Source: Cellulomonas timonensis
Lineage (GTDB): Bacteria > Actinomycetota > Actinomycetes > Actinomycetales > Cellulomonadaceae
Assembly (NCBI RefSeq): GCF_900046455.1
Contig: NZ_FCOT01000009.1
Location: forward strand, 202,058-266,057
DNA: 64,000 nucleotides
Direction of reading: 5' to 3'
A program made the position numbers and the translations under genes. Positions 35,830 to 45,775 of the stretch are shown here, piece by piece. The notes under the pieces are model-generated. The model did no database searches. It saw nothing but the letters and a program-made list of their open reading frames with translations, and had not been told where the DNA came from. Position 1 is the stretch's first letter. Every line of letters begins with the position of its first letter.

Positions 35830-36927
35830 ATGAGCCCCCGACGACCAGCGCGCACCACCCGTGCGCTCGCGATCCTGGCCACTGCGGCCATGCTCCTCGG
35901 CGGTGCGACGGCCACCGCGGCGCCCGGCGACGACCGGGCGCTGCCGCCCGGCGGGGTGAGCGTGGACGGGCAGCGCATCCCGGTGCACGGCACGTTCGCC
36001 TACCGCGGGTTCCAGCTGGACACCAACCCCGAGATCCGGGGCGCGGTGCACGGCGTGCGCCGGATCGACGGCGGGACAGTCCTGTACTACTCGCTGGGCA
36101 TGGCCCGCGGGCAGGGCGCGGAGAAGATCAGCCCGACGTGGGCGTTCCCGAACTCGTCGTATCCGTATCAGATGAGCCGCGCAGTCGACGTGGCGCTGAT
36201 CGACCCCGTCGGGCTCATCGCGTATCGGCCCGTCGCAGACCCGACGACCACCTTCGCCTCCGACGTCACGAAGCTGGCCGGCGAGGCCGGTGCGCTGCGC
36301 GTCGGCTGGGCGGTGTTCCCCGAGTTGCCGCCGGGGGTCGAGACGGTGCAGGTGGTCATGCCGTGGGGGACAGCGGTGGGCGACGTGCCCGTCGAGGACG
36401 GCGCCCTCACCCCCGTGAGCGGCGAGCCGGCGCCCCGGCTGGGCGACGGCTGGCCCCAGACGCCCAGCGGCGCGGAGCTGGCCGGCGCGGACCCCTCGAG
36501 CCGGCTGTACACCCTGACCCGCCGCACCAGCGACATCGCCGGGACGGCAGCGGTGGAGGAGACCACCGAGCAGGTCGCGGTGACCCTCGACGCGAACGTC
36601 CTGTTCGCCAGCGGCTCGGCCGACCTGTCCGCCGAGGCCCAGCAGGTCCTCGCCACTGTCGCCGCCGACATCCAGGCCCGCGGCGCCGGCGAGGTGGTCG
36701 TGGCCGGCCACACCGACTCGGATGGCTCCGACTCGTTCAACCAGACGCTCTCGGAGCAGCGTGCGGCCGCTGTGCTCGGCGTGCTGCAGCCCGCGAGCGG
36801 CGCCGCCGTGACGTTCACGTCCGTGGGCCGGGGCGAGTCCGAGCCCGTGGCGTCCAACGCGACCGACGAGGGCAAGCAGGCCAACCGCCGCGTCACCGTC
36901 GTCTACTCCGTGCAGGGGGTCTCATGA
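35830..36927 (+). CDS. Secreted OmpA-domain protein of the Tad locus
   Basis: 365 residues with a Sec signal peptide (ARTTRALAILATAAMLLGGATATAAP). A middle region of about 200 residues has no recognisable domain. The C-terminal OmpA/MotB-like peptidoglycan-binding domain runs LDANVLFASGSADLSAEAQQVL, VVAGHTDSDGSDSFNQTLSEQRAAAVLGVL and NRRVTVVYS. OmpA-like domains bind diaminopimelate-type peptidoglycan, so this protein likely ties the pilus or a lipoprotein partner to the wall. A six-codon reading frame (35816-35833) overlaps the start by ATGA and may couple translation. The next gene overlaps by ATGA. Confidence 0.85.
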   Translation: MSPRRPARTTRALAILATAAMLLGGATATAAPGDDRALPPGGVSVDGQRIPVHGTFAYRGFQLDTNPEIRGAVHGVRRIDGGTVLYYSLGMARGQGAEKISPTWAFPNSSYPYQMSRAVDVALIDPVGLIAYRPVADPTTTFASDVTKLAGEAGALRVGWAVFPELPPGVETVQVVMPWGTAVGDVPVEDGALTPVSGEPAPRLGDGWPQTPSGAELAGADPSSRLYTLTRRTSDIAGTAAVEETTEQVAVTLDANVLFASGSADLSAEAQQVLATVAADIQARGAGEVVVAGHTDSDGSDSFNQTLSEQRAAAVLGVLQPASGAAVTFTSVGRGESEPVASNATDEGKQANRRVTVVYSVQGVS

Positions 36928-37556
36928 CCAGCCGCCGCCTGACCAGCCACCGCCGCTCCAGGGCAGTCGTGGCCGCCCTGGCGCTGTCCGCGATGCTCGC
37001 CGCGTGCTCATCCGACGACCCGTCGCCGAAGCCCGCGCCCACCGAGGTCGCCGAGACACAGGCCAGCGACGACTGGACCGTCGCGGAGCTCGAGCAGGCC
37101 GTGCTGGAGGGGGACATCGGCACGTCCACGGTGCTGGCGACGGTCACCGGCGCCCTTCTCGACGGCCCTCGCAGCATCCCCGCCGAAGTCGAGGTCACGG
37201 AGGTCGCCGCCGACGAGGTGAGCACGCTCGTGCGGTTCACGCTGCGCGCCGTCGACGACTCGAACCCCATGCTGCCGCTCACGTTCTTCAACCAGTTGCG
37301 GCCGCTGACCGCCGACATCCGCGACGTGGCGATCGTCGACGCCGGAGCGGGCCTGCGGCTGCTGCCGTTCGTGGGCGTGTCACAGGCAGACCCGGACAAG
37401 ACGCTGTGCTCGTGCGCGGGGTCGCCCCCCCGGATGTCCCAGGTGGGGCAGCCGCTCTCGGCGACGTTCCCCGCGCTCGACACGGCGACGACGACCGTCT
37501 CGCTCGAGCTGCCCGGCTTCCCAGCCATCGAGGGCCTGCCGGTGGCGCGCCGCTGA
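36924..37556 (+). CDS. Lipoprotein paired with the OmpA-domain protein
   Basis: 210 residues with a lipoprotein signal peptide ending in the lipobox LAAC (Cys31 region: ALSAMLAACSSDDPSPKP). The mature part is acidic and contains CSCAGSPP near the C-terminus, but I recognise no family. It overlaps the OmpA-domain gene by ATGA, so the two are probably made together and may form an envelope complex. It would be anchored on the outer face of the membrane. Confidence 0.75.
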   Translation: MTSRRLTSHRRSRAVVAALALSAMLAACSSDDPSPKPAPTEVAETQASDDWTVAELEQAVLEGDIGTSTVLATVTGALLDGPRSIPAEVEVTEVAADEVSTLVRFTLRAVDDSNPMLPLTFFNQLRPLTADIRDVAIVDAGAGLRLLPFVGVSQADPDKTLCSCAGSPPRMSQVGQPLSATFPALDTATTTVSLELPGFPAIEGLPVARR

Positions 37557-37670
37557 CCCTTGGGTCTCACCGGGCCCAGGAACCTGAGTCCGTGACGGGC
37601 CCACGGGCCCACGACCTGCGCGTCTATGCGCGGATAGCGTCCAGGCAGGACGAGACCCGAGGGGCGTGAC

Positions 37671-39128
37671 GTGGGACGCACAGGCGAGGACGCCGAGGCG
37701 CGCGAGCGCAGGGCGCGGCGTGAGGCGGGCATCGGCTCGCTGGAGATGCTGGGCATGGTGAGCGTCGCGGTGCTGCTCGTCGCGGGCATCGTGGCGGGGG
37801 TGGCGGCGTACCCCGGGCAGATCACCGGCGCGCTGTGCCGCTTCTCCTCGGCGGCGGGGTTCGGCCCGGGCGGGTGCGACACGGGACCCGCGCCGGTCGT
37901 CGCCGACGGGCCGACGGATGAGGACCTCCACCCCGGCGTGTGCATGCTCAGCTCGAAGAGCGAGACGTACAACGCCCAGGTGAAGATCTGGTTCGTCACC
38001 CTCGGGGACAGCTCGGGCTTCGTCGTGCAGGAGTTCTCGGATGGCACCGTGCGGGCCACGCTGACCGACGGCGCGTCGGTCGGGGCCAACGGCGCGGTCA
38101 CGAGCAAGACCTTCGACGCGGGCAAGCTCGGCGACGGCAAGAACGCCGGCGTGAACGTGAGCCTGGGCGCCGACCTGAAGTTCGAGTACGGCTCGACGTG
38201 GGAGTTCGAGGACGGCAAGCAGTGGGAGTCCATGAAGGAGCAGCTCGACGACTACCTCATCCAGCAGATGCAGCTCCAGAGCGAGGGCGCCGCGGGCATC
38301 TCGCTCTGGCTGTTGATCAGCGACGGGTTCATCGACGCGCCCAAGGACCCGAAGATCAGCTACTCGAAGATCGGCCTCGAGGCGGCGCTCAAGGCGAGCG
38401 CCGGCACGCGGCTGGGCACCGGCACCAAGGGGGCCGACGGCGAGGAGAAGCTCCTCGACCCCAAGCTCGGGTTCAACCTCTCGGCGAAGGCGTCAGGCAG
38501 CGTCATCGTGATGAACAACCATGACACGGGCGAGCGCAGCTACACATACGAGGTCTCGGGCTCCGGCTCCGCGGGAGCCGACGTGATCCTGGGGCACCTC
38601 ACCGGCGAGGGGAAGGTCGACGGCGCCTTCACCACGACGTATGACGCGGACGGCAAGCTCGCGAAGCTGACGTTCAAGAGCGCGTACGAGTACGGCGGGG
38701 GCGGCTCGATCGGCAACAACACGTTCAAGAGCGTGAGCGGCGGCGTTGGGGAGAAGGAGACCAACTCGGTGGTCACCACCACGTCCCTCACGGTCGACGA
38801 CACCAACCGCGAGCTCGTGTCGCAGTGGATGTCCGAGCGCACCGGCGCGGGCACGGCCCTGACGCTGCCGTTCGGCGCGATGATCCCCGACCAGCCCTCG
38901 AGCGACCCGTTCCTGCAGCTCATGTACGAGCAGGCCAAGACCAGCGAGGTGACGTACCACAACGTCAAGGACTCCTGGGAGTTCGGCATGGCCGTCAAGA
39001 AGGGCTGGGAGTTCGGGTTCAACCTGAGCGCCGAGGAGGCCACCGCGACGAGCACCGGCGCGAAGTTCCTGGGCGCGCCGGGCACCGACGGGAACCGCGC
39101 GATGATCGACGACGCGAAGTGCAAGTGA
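37671..39128 (+). CDS. Large prepilin-like protein with a 400-residue extracellular domain, unknown family
   Basis: 485 residues. A charged leader of 19 residues is followed by Gly20 and IGSLEMLGMVSVAVLLVAGIVAGV: a class III prepilin motif (Glu at +5 after Gly20) and a membrane helix, as in TadE and Flp. The rest is predicted exported, rich in Gly, Ser, Thr and Lys with alternating beta-like patterns (SLGADLKFEYGSTWEFEDGKQW, GSGSAGADVILGHLTGEGKVDG) and six cysteines or fewer. Standard minor pilins are 100-200 residues, so this is far larger. The GTG at 37671 has GAGGGG upstream. It may be a pilus-tip adhesin or secreted cargo; that is inference. Confidence 0.7.
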   Translation: MGRTGEDAEARERRARREAGIGSLEMLGMVSVAVLLVAGIVAGVAAYPGQITGALCRFSSAAGFGPGGCDTGPAPVVADGPTDEDLHPGVCMLSSKSETYNAQVKIWFVTLGDSSGFVVQEFSDGTVRATLTDGASVGANGAVTSKTFDAGKLGDGKNAGVNVSLGADLKFEYGSTWEFEDGKQWESMKEQLDDYLIQQMQLQSEGAAGISLWLLISDGFIDAPKDPKISYSKIGLEAALKASAGTRLGTGTKGADGEEKLLDPKLGFNLSAKASGSVIVMNNHDTGERSYTYEVSGSGSAGADVILGHLTGEGKVDGAFTTTYDADGKLAKLTFKSAYEYGGGGSIGNNTFKSVSGGVGEKETNSVVTTTSLTVDDTNRELVSQWMSERTGAGTALTLPFGAMIPDQPSSDPFLQLMYEQAKTSEVTYHNVKDSWEFGMAVKKGWEFGFNLSAEEATATSTGAKFLGAPGTDGNRAMIDDAKCK

Positions 39129-39148
39129 GGGGCGGGGTGGGACGAGCG

Positions 39149-39535
39149 ATGAAGACCTGGCTGCGACCGTGGCTGCTCAGCGTGGCCGGCTACATCGGGG
39201 CGCTGCTGCTGGTGGGCGTGCTGCTCGCGGGCGGGATGGGCGAGGGCAGCGTGGGCGCGTCCTGGGCCTTCCTGGTGGTGCCGCCGCTGTTGGGCGTCGT
39301 CGCCGGCACCGTCACGCTGCGCCCGCGCACCCGCCCGACCTGGCATGCCGGGGTGGTCGTCGCGGCGCCCGTCGCTGTGCTCGCCCTCGCCCTCGGGCTC
39401 GCGGCGGCCGCCCGCGCGGGTGACGCGCTCGCCTCCGGCGCCGCGGCGACGCTCGCCGTCGTCCCGCTGGCCATCGCGCTCGCCGCAGGCGCCGCCACTG
39501 GCATGCTCGTGGCGCGCGCTTGGACACCGCCGGCG
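39149..39535 (+). CDS. Membrane protein of the Tad locus, 3' end broken by inserted adapter sequence
   Basis: The visible 129 codons encode four hydrophobic segments (PWLLSVAGYIGALLLVGVLLAGG, ASWAFLVVPPLLGVVAGTVTL, AGVVVAAPVAVLALALGLAAAAR, LAVVPLAIALAAGAATGMLVAR). At 39536 the frame runs into adapter-like sequence. If 39536-39647 is removed, the frame continues for 15 more residues ([15 protein letters not shown]) and stops with TGA overlapping the ATG of the next lipoprotein, exactly the coupling used elsewhere in this locus. The real protein is therefore about 144 residues. Function unknown. Confidence 0.75.
39495..39535. repeat. Direct repeat copy 1 (41 bp) flanking adapter sequence
   Basis: The 41 bases starting CCACTGGCATGCTCGTGG recur exactly at 39607-39647. 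In between is sequence resembling a sequencing adapter, so the duplication is probably an assembly join and not a genomic repeat. Confidence 0.9.
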
Positions 39536-39606
39536 GCACGGGAGACGAGCGTACGAGGGCCGCGGGCGTACGAGCGTCGGCGGGGTCGGATGTGTATAAG
39601 GGACAG
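39536..39606. other. Nextera (Tn5) adapter-like insert, probable assembly artefact
   Basis: The last 33 bases (39574-39606) match the Nextera read-1 adapter with its mosaic end at 28 of 33 positions, and all five differences are to G; the mosaic-end part reads GGATGTGTATAAGGGACAG. The 5' portion is where the index and flow-cell sequence would be. It sits between two exact 41-bp repeats and breaks a reading frame. Confidence 0.88.
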
Positions 39607-39647
39607 CCACTGGCATGCTCGTGGCGCGCGCTTGGACACCGCCGGCG
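39607..39647. repeat. Direct repeat copy 2 (41 bp)
   Basis: An exact copy of 39495-39535, beginning immediately after the adapter mosaic end. Only this copy continues into the true downstream sequence. Confidence 0.9.
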
Positions 39648-39691
39648 TCCCCACCCCCACCCACCGCGTCCTACCTCGGAGGTCCCCCCGC

Positions 39692-40261
39692 ATGATCACC
39701 GCCGCCCGTCGCCGCGCCCGGCTGCTCGTCACCGGCGCCGTCGTCGCGACAGCCCTGACCGCGTGCACGTCCGGCTCCAGCCCCAGCACCCCGGACGGCT
39801 GGACCCGGCATGAGGTGGGCCACCTGTCGGTCGCGGTCCCCGAGGGGTGGGTCGCGACAGCCGACGGCGATGAGCTGTGGACTGTCGGATGGGCCGACGC
39901 CGAGGACCTCGCCGACGCGTCCGCGCTGCTCATCGGCAGCCCCGACTTCGGCCAGGACGGGGCCGACGAGGGCCTGTCGACGTTCGTCGCGGGCGCCCAG
40001 ATCGGCGGCGTGCCGGGCTACACGTCGACGGCGACCTCGACCCCCGTCGAGACGGACTCACTCGAGGTCGTCCGCAACGACTACACCTACGTCGACGGCG
40101 CGGGGACCACGTTCCAGGGGGTGTTCTGGGCAGCGGCCGCGCCCGCCTCCGGGACGACCGTGGCGCTGCAGCTCAGCGGCGTGGACCTGCCCGAGGACCT
40201 GGTCGAGGGCATCCAGGACAGCATCCGCGTGCTCGATGGGGGCGCCGCCGCCGCGAGCTGA
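39692..40261 (+). CDS. Lipoprotein, unknown function
   Basis: 189 residues. The N-terminus [25 protein letters not shown] is a lipoprotein signal with lipobox LTAC. The mature part ([33 protein letters not shown]..., [45 protein letters not shown]) resembles the LpqN/PsbP-like fold group of actinobacterial lipoproteins, in which VxxPxGW is common. The ATG at 39692 is preceded by CGGAGG and, once the artefact is removed, overlaps the previous stop. The longer open frame upstream exists only because of the artefact. Confidence 0.75.
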   Translation: MITAARRRARLLVTGAVVATALTACTSGSSPSTPDGWTRHEVGHLSVAVPEGWVATADGDELWTVGWADAEDLADASALLIGSPDFGQDGADEGLSTFVAGAQIGGVPGYTSTATSTPVETDSLEVVRNDYTYVDGAGTTFQGVFWAAAAPASGTTVALQLSGVDLPEDLVEGIQDSIRVLDGGAAAAS

Positions 40262-40342
40262 CGGCGCAAGCGCGCTCGTGGGGGAGAATCAGGGCGGCCA
40301 CGACGCGACAGGCGCTGACGGCGCCGCACGAGAGGACCCGAG

Positions 40343-40765
40343 ATGACCCACGGCGAGACCACCCCGACGACCGACGCCGGACCCGCCGCGGTCGACCCCC
40401 GGGCCGCCAAGCAGCGCGGCGCGCTGGGCCGCTACCGGGCGATGGCGTGGATCACCGGCGTGATGCTGCTCGTGCTGACACTGGAGATCGTGCTCAAGTA
40501 CGTGTTCCAGGTGAACGGCGTGGGCGCGGACGGCGAGGTGAACGACGTGTTGGGGTGGTGGATCGCGCCGATTCACGGCTGGGTCTACGTCGTCTACCTC
40601 GCGGCGGTCATCGACCTCTGGTCCAAGATGCGCTGGAAGCTCAGCCGCCTGGTCACGCTCGCGCTCGCGGGCGTCGTGCCCGTGATGTCCTTCGTGCTGG
40701 AGCGCCGGGTGCACGCCGACGCGCTGGCCCGCATCTCAGCAGGTCCTGCCGCGGCCGCTCGCTGA
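40343..40765 (+). CDS. DUF3817 family membrane protein
   Basis: 140 residues with three membrane segments and the DUF3817 pattern: [53 protein letters not shown], and [21 protein letters not shown]. The family is commonly found beside guaA or guaB in actinobacteria, as here, but has no assigned function. The ATG at 40343 has GAGGACCCGAG upstream. Confidence 0.85.
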   Translation: MTHGETTPTTDAGPAAVDPRAAKQRGALGRYRAMAWITGVMLLVLTLEIVLKYVFQVNGVGADGEVNDVLGWWIAPIHGWVYVVYLAAVIDLWSKMRWKLSRLVTLALAGVVPVMSFVLERRVHADALARISAGPAAAAR

Positions 40766-40800
40766 GCGGTCCGGGGGACGGGCCTCCCGGCTGGGGCGAC

Positions 40801-40812
40801 TATCCTGCCGGG
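40801..40812 (+). promoter_or_regulatory. Leaderless promoter of guaA
   Basis: TATCCT ends 6 bases before the GTG start of guaA, with no Shine-Dalgarno sequence. Confidence 0.65.
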
Positions 40813-42396
<1,584 letters not shown>

Positions 42397-42399
42397 ACG

Positions 42400-42429
42400 C
42401 ACGGGCGTGAGCAGCAGCTCACGCCCGTG
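42400..42429 (+). terminator. Hairpin terminator after guaA
   Basis: A 13-bp perfect stem (CACGGGCGTGAGC with GCTCACGCCCGTG) and a 4-base loop begin 6 bases after the guaA stop, and lie before the convergent diguanylate cyclase gene. Confidence 0.85.
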
Positions 42430-42453
42430 TCGCGTCTCGGGCTCTGGTCCTGC

Positions 42454-43905
42454 TCACCGTCGGCCGTGCTCCGCCTGCCGGTGCTTGTCCCGGTACATGG
42501 CCCGGTCGGCCTCCGCGATCACCCGGGCCGCGTCGGCGTGCTCGCCGCCGCCCACCCAGGAGTCGCCCAGCGCCGCGGTCGCCGAGACGCGCACCCCGTC
42601 GCCGATCTCGACGCTGCCGTCCAGCCCGCCGCGCCCACCCCCGCCCAGCGCGTCCCGCCGCTCGGTGCTGCCCACGGCCACCACCAGGATCTCGTCGCCG
42701 CCGATCCGGGCCGTGAGCGCGTCAGGCCCCGAGGCGCGGTCGACTCGCCGGGCGACGGCGCAGATCACCGCGTCCCCCGCGCCATGGCCGTGCTGGTCGT
42801 TGACGGCCTTGAGCCCGTCCACGTCGAGGAACAGCACCGTGACGCCCGGCACGGCGCCCGCCTCGACCCTCGCGAGGACGTCGGTCAGATGCGCGATCGC
42901 GATGCGGCGGTTCACCAGGCCGGTGAGCTCGTCACGCGACGCGAGGTGGGCGAGCGCCGCCTCGGCCTCCTCCTGGCGGCGGGCGAGCCGTCCGATGCGG
43001 ATCACGACGAGCGGCACGATCGCCAGTGTGGAGACGGTGAGCAGCATCCAGTCCACGTCCCCACGGAGCGCCTGCTGGATGCCGGCGAGCACCGGGTTGA
43101 GGCCGAGCGCGAGGCCCAAGAGGGTGAGCCGCGTGATGCTCAACCGGTCGGCGGGCGCCTCAGCCGGCGCCGTCAGTGCGGAGGAGGACGGGTGCACTGA
43201 CGCGGCGCCGACCGCGGCGTAGGCGACGATCCACACGAGGCCGATCCAGTGCGCGGAGCTCCCGTCGGCGGCGGAGTACGTCTGGGTCCGGGCGACCGTC
43301 CCGAGGAGCGTGAGCGTCACCGCCAGCAGCAGGTACAGCAGGGCGGGCCGGGCGGCGCGGTTCACCACAGCGATGGACAGCAGCATCCCGGCGATCCCGC
43401 TGACCAGCAGCACCATGAGGAGGGTGTTGAGGCGTTCGGGCCCGGGGGCTGCCTGGCGTACCAGGGCCGGGTGCAGGAGCACGACCCACAGCACGCTCGC
43501 CAACGCGAGCCACCCCACTCCGGCCTCGACGAGGGTCCCGCCGTCGTGGCGAGCGAACGGGGTGAGCATGAGGACGGCGCCGACGAGCAGGAGCAGGTAC
43601 CCCGCGATGAGCGACCCGGCGGCGATCGGCCCCTCGGCGACCGTGTGGTCGCCGAGGCCGACCTGCGCGAGCCACACGAGGCCGTTCACCGTCAGCGACG
43701 TGAGCCCGAGCGCGAGGAACCGCCACGGGATCGATCGAGCGAATCGACGGCGGGCCAGATGCGTGAGCACCACCGCGGCGGGCGCCGCGCTCGCCAGCAC
43801 GAGCACGACGCTGCGCGCCAACCCGCTGCTGACCACGTAGAGCGCGCACAGCAGGGCGCCCCCCAGCGCCACGGCCAGGTGTGCAGGAAGGCGTCGTCGC
43901 TCCAC
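42454..43905 (-). CDS. Membrane-bound diguanylate cyclase (GGDEF domain, GGDEI variant)
   Basis: 483 residues. Eight or so hydrophobic helices span about residues 10-285. The GGDEF domain follows: SRDELTGLVNRRIAIAHL, VTVLFLDVDGLKAVNDQHGHGAGD and TARIGGDEILVVAVG. The active-site motif is GGDEI, with Ile replacing Phe, which many active enzymes tolerate. There is no RxxD inhibitory site just before it and no EAL domain. It would make cyclic di-GMP from GTP. The start at 43905 (MERRRLPAHLAVAL) is the first in frame. It is monocistronic and lies next to the cellulase gene. Confidence 0.88.
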   Translation of the reverse strand: MERRRLPAHLAVALGGALLCALYVVSSGLARSVVLVLASAAPAAVVLTHLARRRFARSIPWRFLALGLTSLTVNGLVWLAQVGLGDHTVAEGPIAAGSLIAGYLLLLVGAVLMLTPFARHDGGTLVEAGVGWLALASVLWVVLLHPALVRQAAPGPERLNTLLMVLLVSGIAGMLLSIAVVNRAARPALLYLLLAVTLTLLGTVARTQTYSAADGSSAHWIGLVWIVAYAAVGAASVHPSSSALTAPAEAPADRLSITRLTLLGLALGLNPVLAGIQQALRGDVDWMLLTVSTLAIVPLVVIRIGRLARRQEEAEAALAHLASRDELTGLVNRRIAIAHLTDVLARVEAGAVPGVTVLFLDVDGLKAVNDQHGHGAGDAVICAVARRVDRASGPDALTARIGGDEILVVAVGSTERRDALGGGGRGGLDGSVEIGDGVRVSATAALGDSWVGGGEHADAARVIAEADRAMYRDKHRQAEHGRR

Positions 43906-43963
43906 ACCTAGACCATCGGCCGACTGGGGGGCGCCGTGAGGGACTCCCCGGGTGATCGCACCC

Positions 43964-45538
43964 TCACCCCACGCTGCAGGCCTTCCCGTCGAGGAGCCGC
44001 AGCAGCGAGGTGTCGCCCGAGGCGCCGGATCCGACGTACCCGAAGGTCACGGTGCTGCCCGGGTTGAGTCGCGCGTTCCACCTCAGGTTGCCTGCGTCCA
44101 CGACCTGGCCGGACTGGCTGAGGTCCACGTTCCAGGAGTCCACGACCTTCCCTCCGCCTGTCAGGGCGAAGCGCAGGTCCCAGCCGGACAGGGGCGTCGT
44201 GCCGGTGTTGGTCACCCAGACCTGGGCGATGAAGCCGCCGGGCCAGGAGCCGTGCACCACGGACTTCACCCGGCAGGCGGGCGCCTCGACCGGCGGCACG
44301 GCGAGGGCGATGAGCTCGGCGGCCTGCTCGGGGAACCAGCCGCCGGCGGCCGGGTCCTCGATGCCCCGCTCGGGGTCCAGCGGCCCGCCGGTGCCGCGGT
44401 AGCACTTGCCGTCGGACTCGCCCGGCACCTTGATCCACACGTAGCCGTCGATCACCGGGTCGCCGGTCTGCAGAGTCGGGCGCAGTCCCAGGCCGCGCCC
44501 GGGCGGATTGCACCAGTCCTCGGCGTCGGTGTACTTCCCGGCGGGCGGGGTCCACGGGCCCTGGCCGTTGCGGCTGGTGTCGATGAGGGCGTGCTTCTGG
44601 GCGGGACGGTCACGGGTCAGGCCGGTGTCGGCGAAGGCCGTGTCATAGGCGGCGTCCGTGAGGTGCCAGGTGCTGAGGTCGTCCGGGCTCGCCGGGTAGT
44701 ACTGGCTCGCGCACCACTGCGGCTCCCACCACGTCTGGGTGGACAGTGCGAGGCAGTCGGAGACCCAGCCGGCGTATCGGGAGACCTTCTCGGTGGCCTG
44801 GTAGTTCGACGCGTTGAGGAAGAACCCGTCGGCGCGCTCGACGCCCGCCTTGATCAGGCGGTCGGTGGCGTCGCCCACCCCGAGCCAGCCGTTGTGGGTG
44901 CCGTCGAGGTAGACCTTCGTGGCCGGGAGCGCGGCGAGGGCGTCCACGGCGTGGTTGAGCTGCACGAAGCGCTCCGAGGCGGCGGTGGCCTGGTCGGCCT
45001 CGGCCGGCTGGCACCACTCGGAGTCGCCGTTGACCGTGGTGTACCAGGGGATGATGCCGAGGCCGTCGGGCTCGAGCACCACGTAGGCGTCACGGTCGCC
45101 GATGCCTGCCGCGAACGCGTCGATCCACGCGGTGTACTCCGCGGTGTCCGCCGCGCCGCCGGCCGAGTACTGCGCGCAGTCGCGGTAGGGGACGTTGTAG
45201 GCGACGAGCAGCGGGACCGCGCCCTCGGCGGCGGCGGCGGTGACGTGCTCGTCGACGGCGGCCTGGACCTGGGCCGGGGTCCCGGAGGTGAACCACGTGC
45301 CCGAGGGGAAGCTGCCCAACAGCACGGCGTCGTCACGTGCCTGCCCGCTGAGCTGCTCGGCGGCTTGCAGGGTGGAGCTCTCCCAGTCGACGTACAACGA
45401 GCCGGCCTCGGGCTGCGGAGCGGGGGAGGCGCCCCCGGCGACGGCGGACGAGGCGCCCGACATCACGAGCGTCATGGCCAGCGCGGCGGCGGCAGCGGCG
45501 GGGCCGATCGGGCGGCGGGGTGGAGGTGCGACGGGCAT
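43964..45538 (-). CDS. Secreted GH6 cellulase with C-terminal CBM2
   Basis: About 524 residues. The signal peptide is RRPIGPAAAAAALAMTLVMSGASSAVAG. The GH6 domain has AVPLLVAYNVPYRDCAQYSAGG, YVVLEPDGLGIIP (catalytic Asp region), KVYLDGTHNGWLG, DTSRNGQGP and WIKVPGESDGKC, all glycoside hydrolase family 6 signatures. The C-terminal approximately 100 residues (CRVKSVVHGSWPGGFIAQVWVTNTGTTPLSGW...) form a cellulose-binding CBM2. Family 6 enzymes are inverting endoglucanases or cellobiohydrolases acting outside the cell. I chose the ATG at 45538, after GAGGGGACC; the open frame extends to 45688 without a signal peptide. A LacI-type operator-like site lies upstream. Confidence 0.95.
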   Translation of the reverse strand: MPVAPPPRRPIGPAAAAAALAMTLVMSGASSAVAGGASPAPQPEAGSLYVDWESSTLQAAEQLSGQARDDAVLLGSFPSGTWFTSGTPAQVQAAVDEHVTAAAAEGAVPLLVAYNVPYRDCAQYSAGGAADTAEYTAWIDAFAAGIGDRDAYVVLEPDGLGIIPWYTTVNGDSEWCQPAEADQATAASERFVQLNHAVDALAALPATKVYLDGTHNGWLGVGDATDRLIKAGVERADGFFLNASNYQATEKVSRYAGWVSDCLALSTQTWWEPQWCASQYYPASPDDLSTWHLTDAAYDTAFADTGLTRDRPAQKHALIDTSRNGQGPWTPPAGKYTDAEDWCNPPGRGLGLRPTLQTGDPVIDGYVWIKVPGESDGKCYRGTGGPLDPERGIEDPAAGGWFPEQAAELIALAVPPVEAPACRVKSVVHGSWPGGFIAQVWVTNTGTTPLSGWDLRFALTGGGKVVDSWNVDLSQSGQVVDAGNLRWNARLNPGSTVTFGYVGSGASGDTSLLRLLDGKACSVG

Positions 45539-45682
45539 GCGTGGTCCCCTCACGTCGGGCCGCCGGGCTGGCCTCGTTGCCTCCGCTGTGCTGGGCCCCG
45601 CGGCAGCGCGGGGCCAGGTGCGGGTGACCGGCGGTGGCGTCACGATCACCCGGGCCACTGAGCGTGTCAATAGGGATGAAGT

Positions 45683-45702
45683 GGACATAAACGTTTCACT
45701 GC
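45683..45702 (-). promoter_or_regulatory. LacI-family-like operator upstream of the GH6 cellulase
   Basis: On the minus strand, TGAAACGTTTATG contains the palindrome AAACGTTT (45689-45696), the core commonly bound by LacI/GalR-type repressors. It lies about 150 bases upstream of the cellulase start, in an unusually AT-rich patch. Sugar-responsive control of cellulase is plausible, but no LacI gene is in the window. Confidence 0.45.
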
Positions 45703-45762
45703 CACGCGGTCACCCACGTGGCTCAGCATGGGCGTCCACATGCCCCCGCCTGCGGGGATGGC

Positions 45763-45775
45763 TACTCTCGGGAAG
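45763..45775 (+). promoter_or_regulatory. Leaderless promoter of the glycosyltransferase gene
   Basis: TACTCT ends 7 bases before a GTG at 45776, matching the spacing of other leaderless starts in this window and favouring that start over the in-frame ATGs upstream. Confidence 0.5.

Noticed and set aside
39495..39647. A real transposon footprint with target-site duplication
   Set aside because: Tn5 makes 9-bp duplications, not 41 bp, and there is no second mosaic end or any transposon gene; a library adapter fits better.
38825..40261. A continuous 478-codon frame joining a membrane protein to a lipoprotein
   Set aside because: The frame is continuous only because adapter-like sequence and a 41-bp duplication shift one gene into the frame of the next. 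Removing them gives two ordinary coupled genes.
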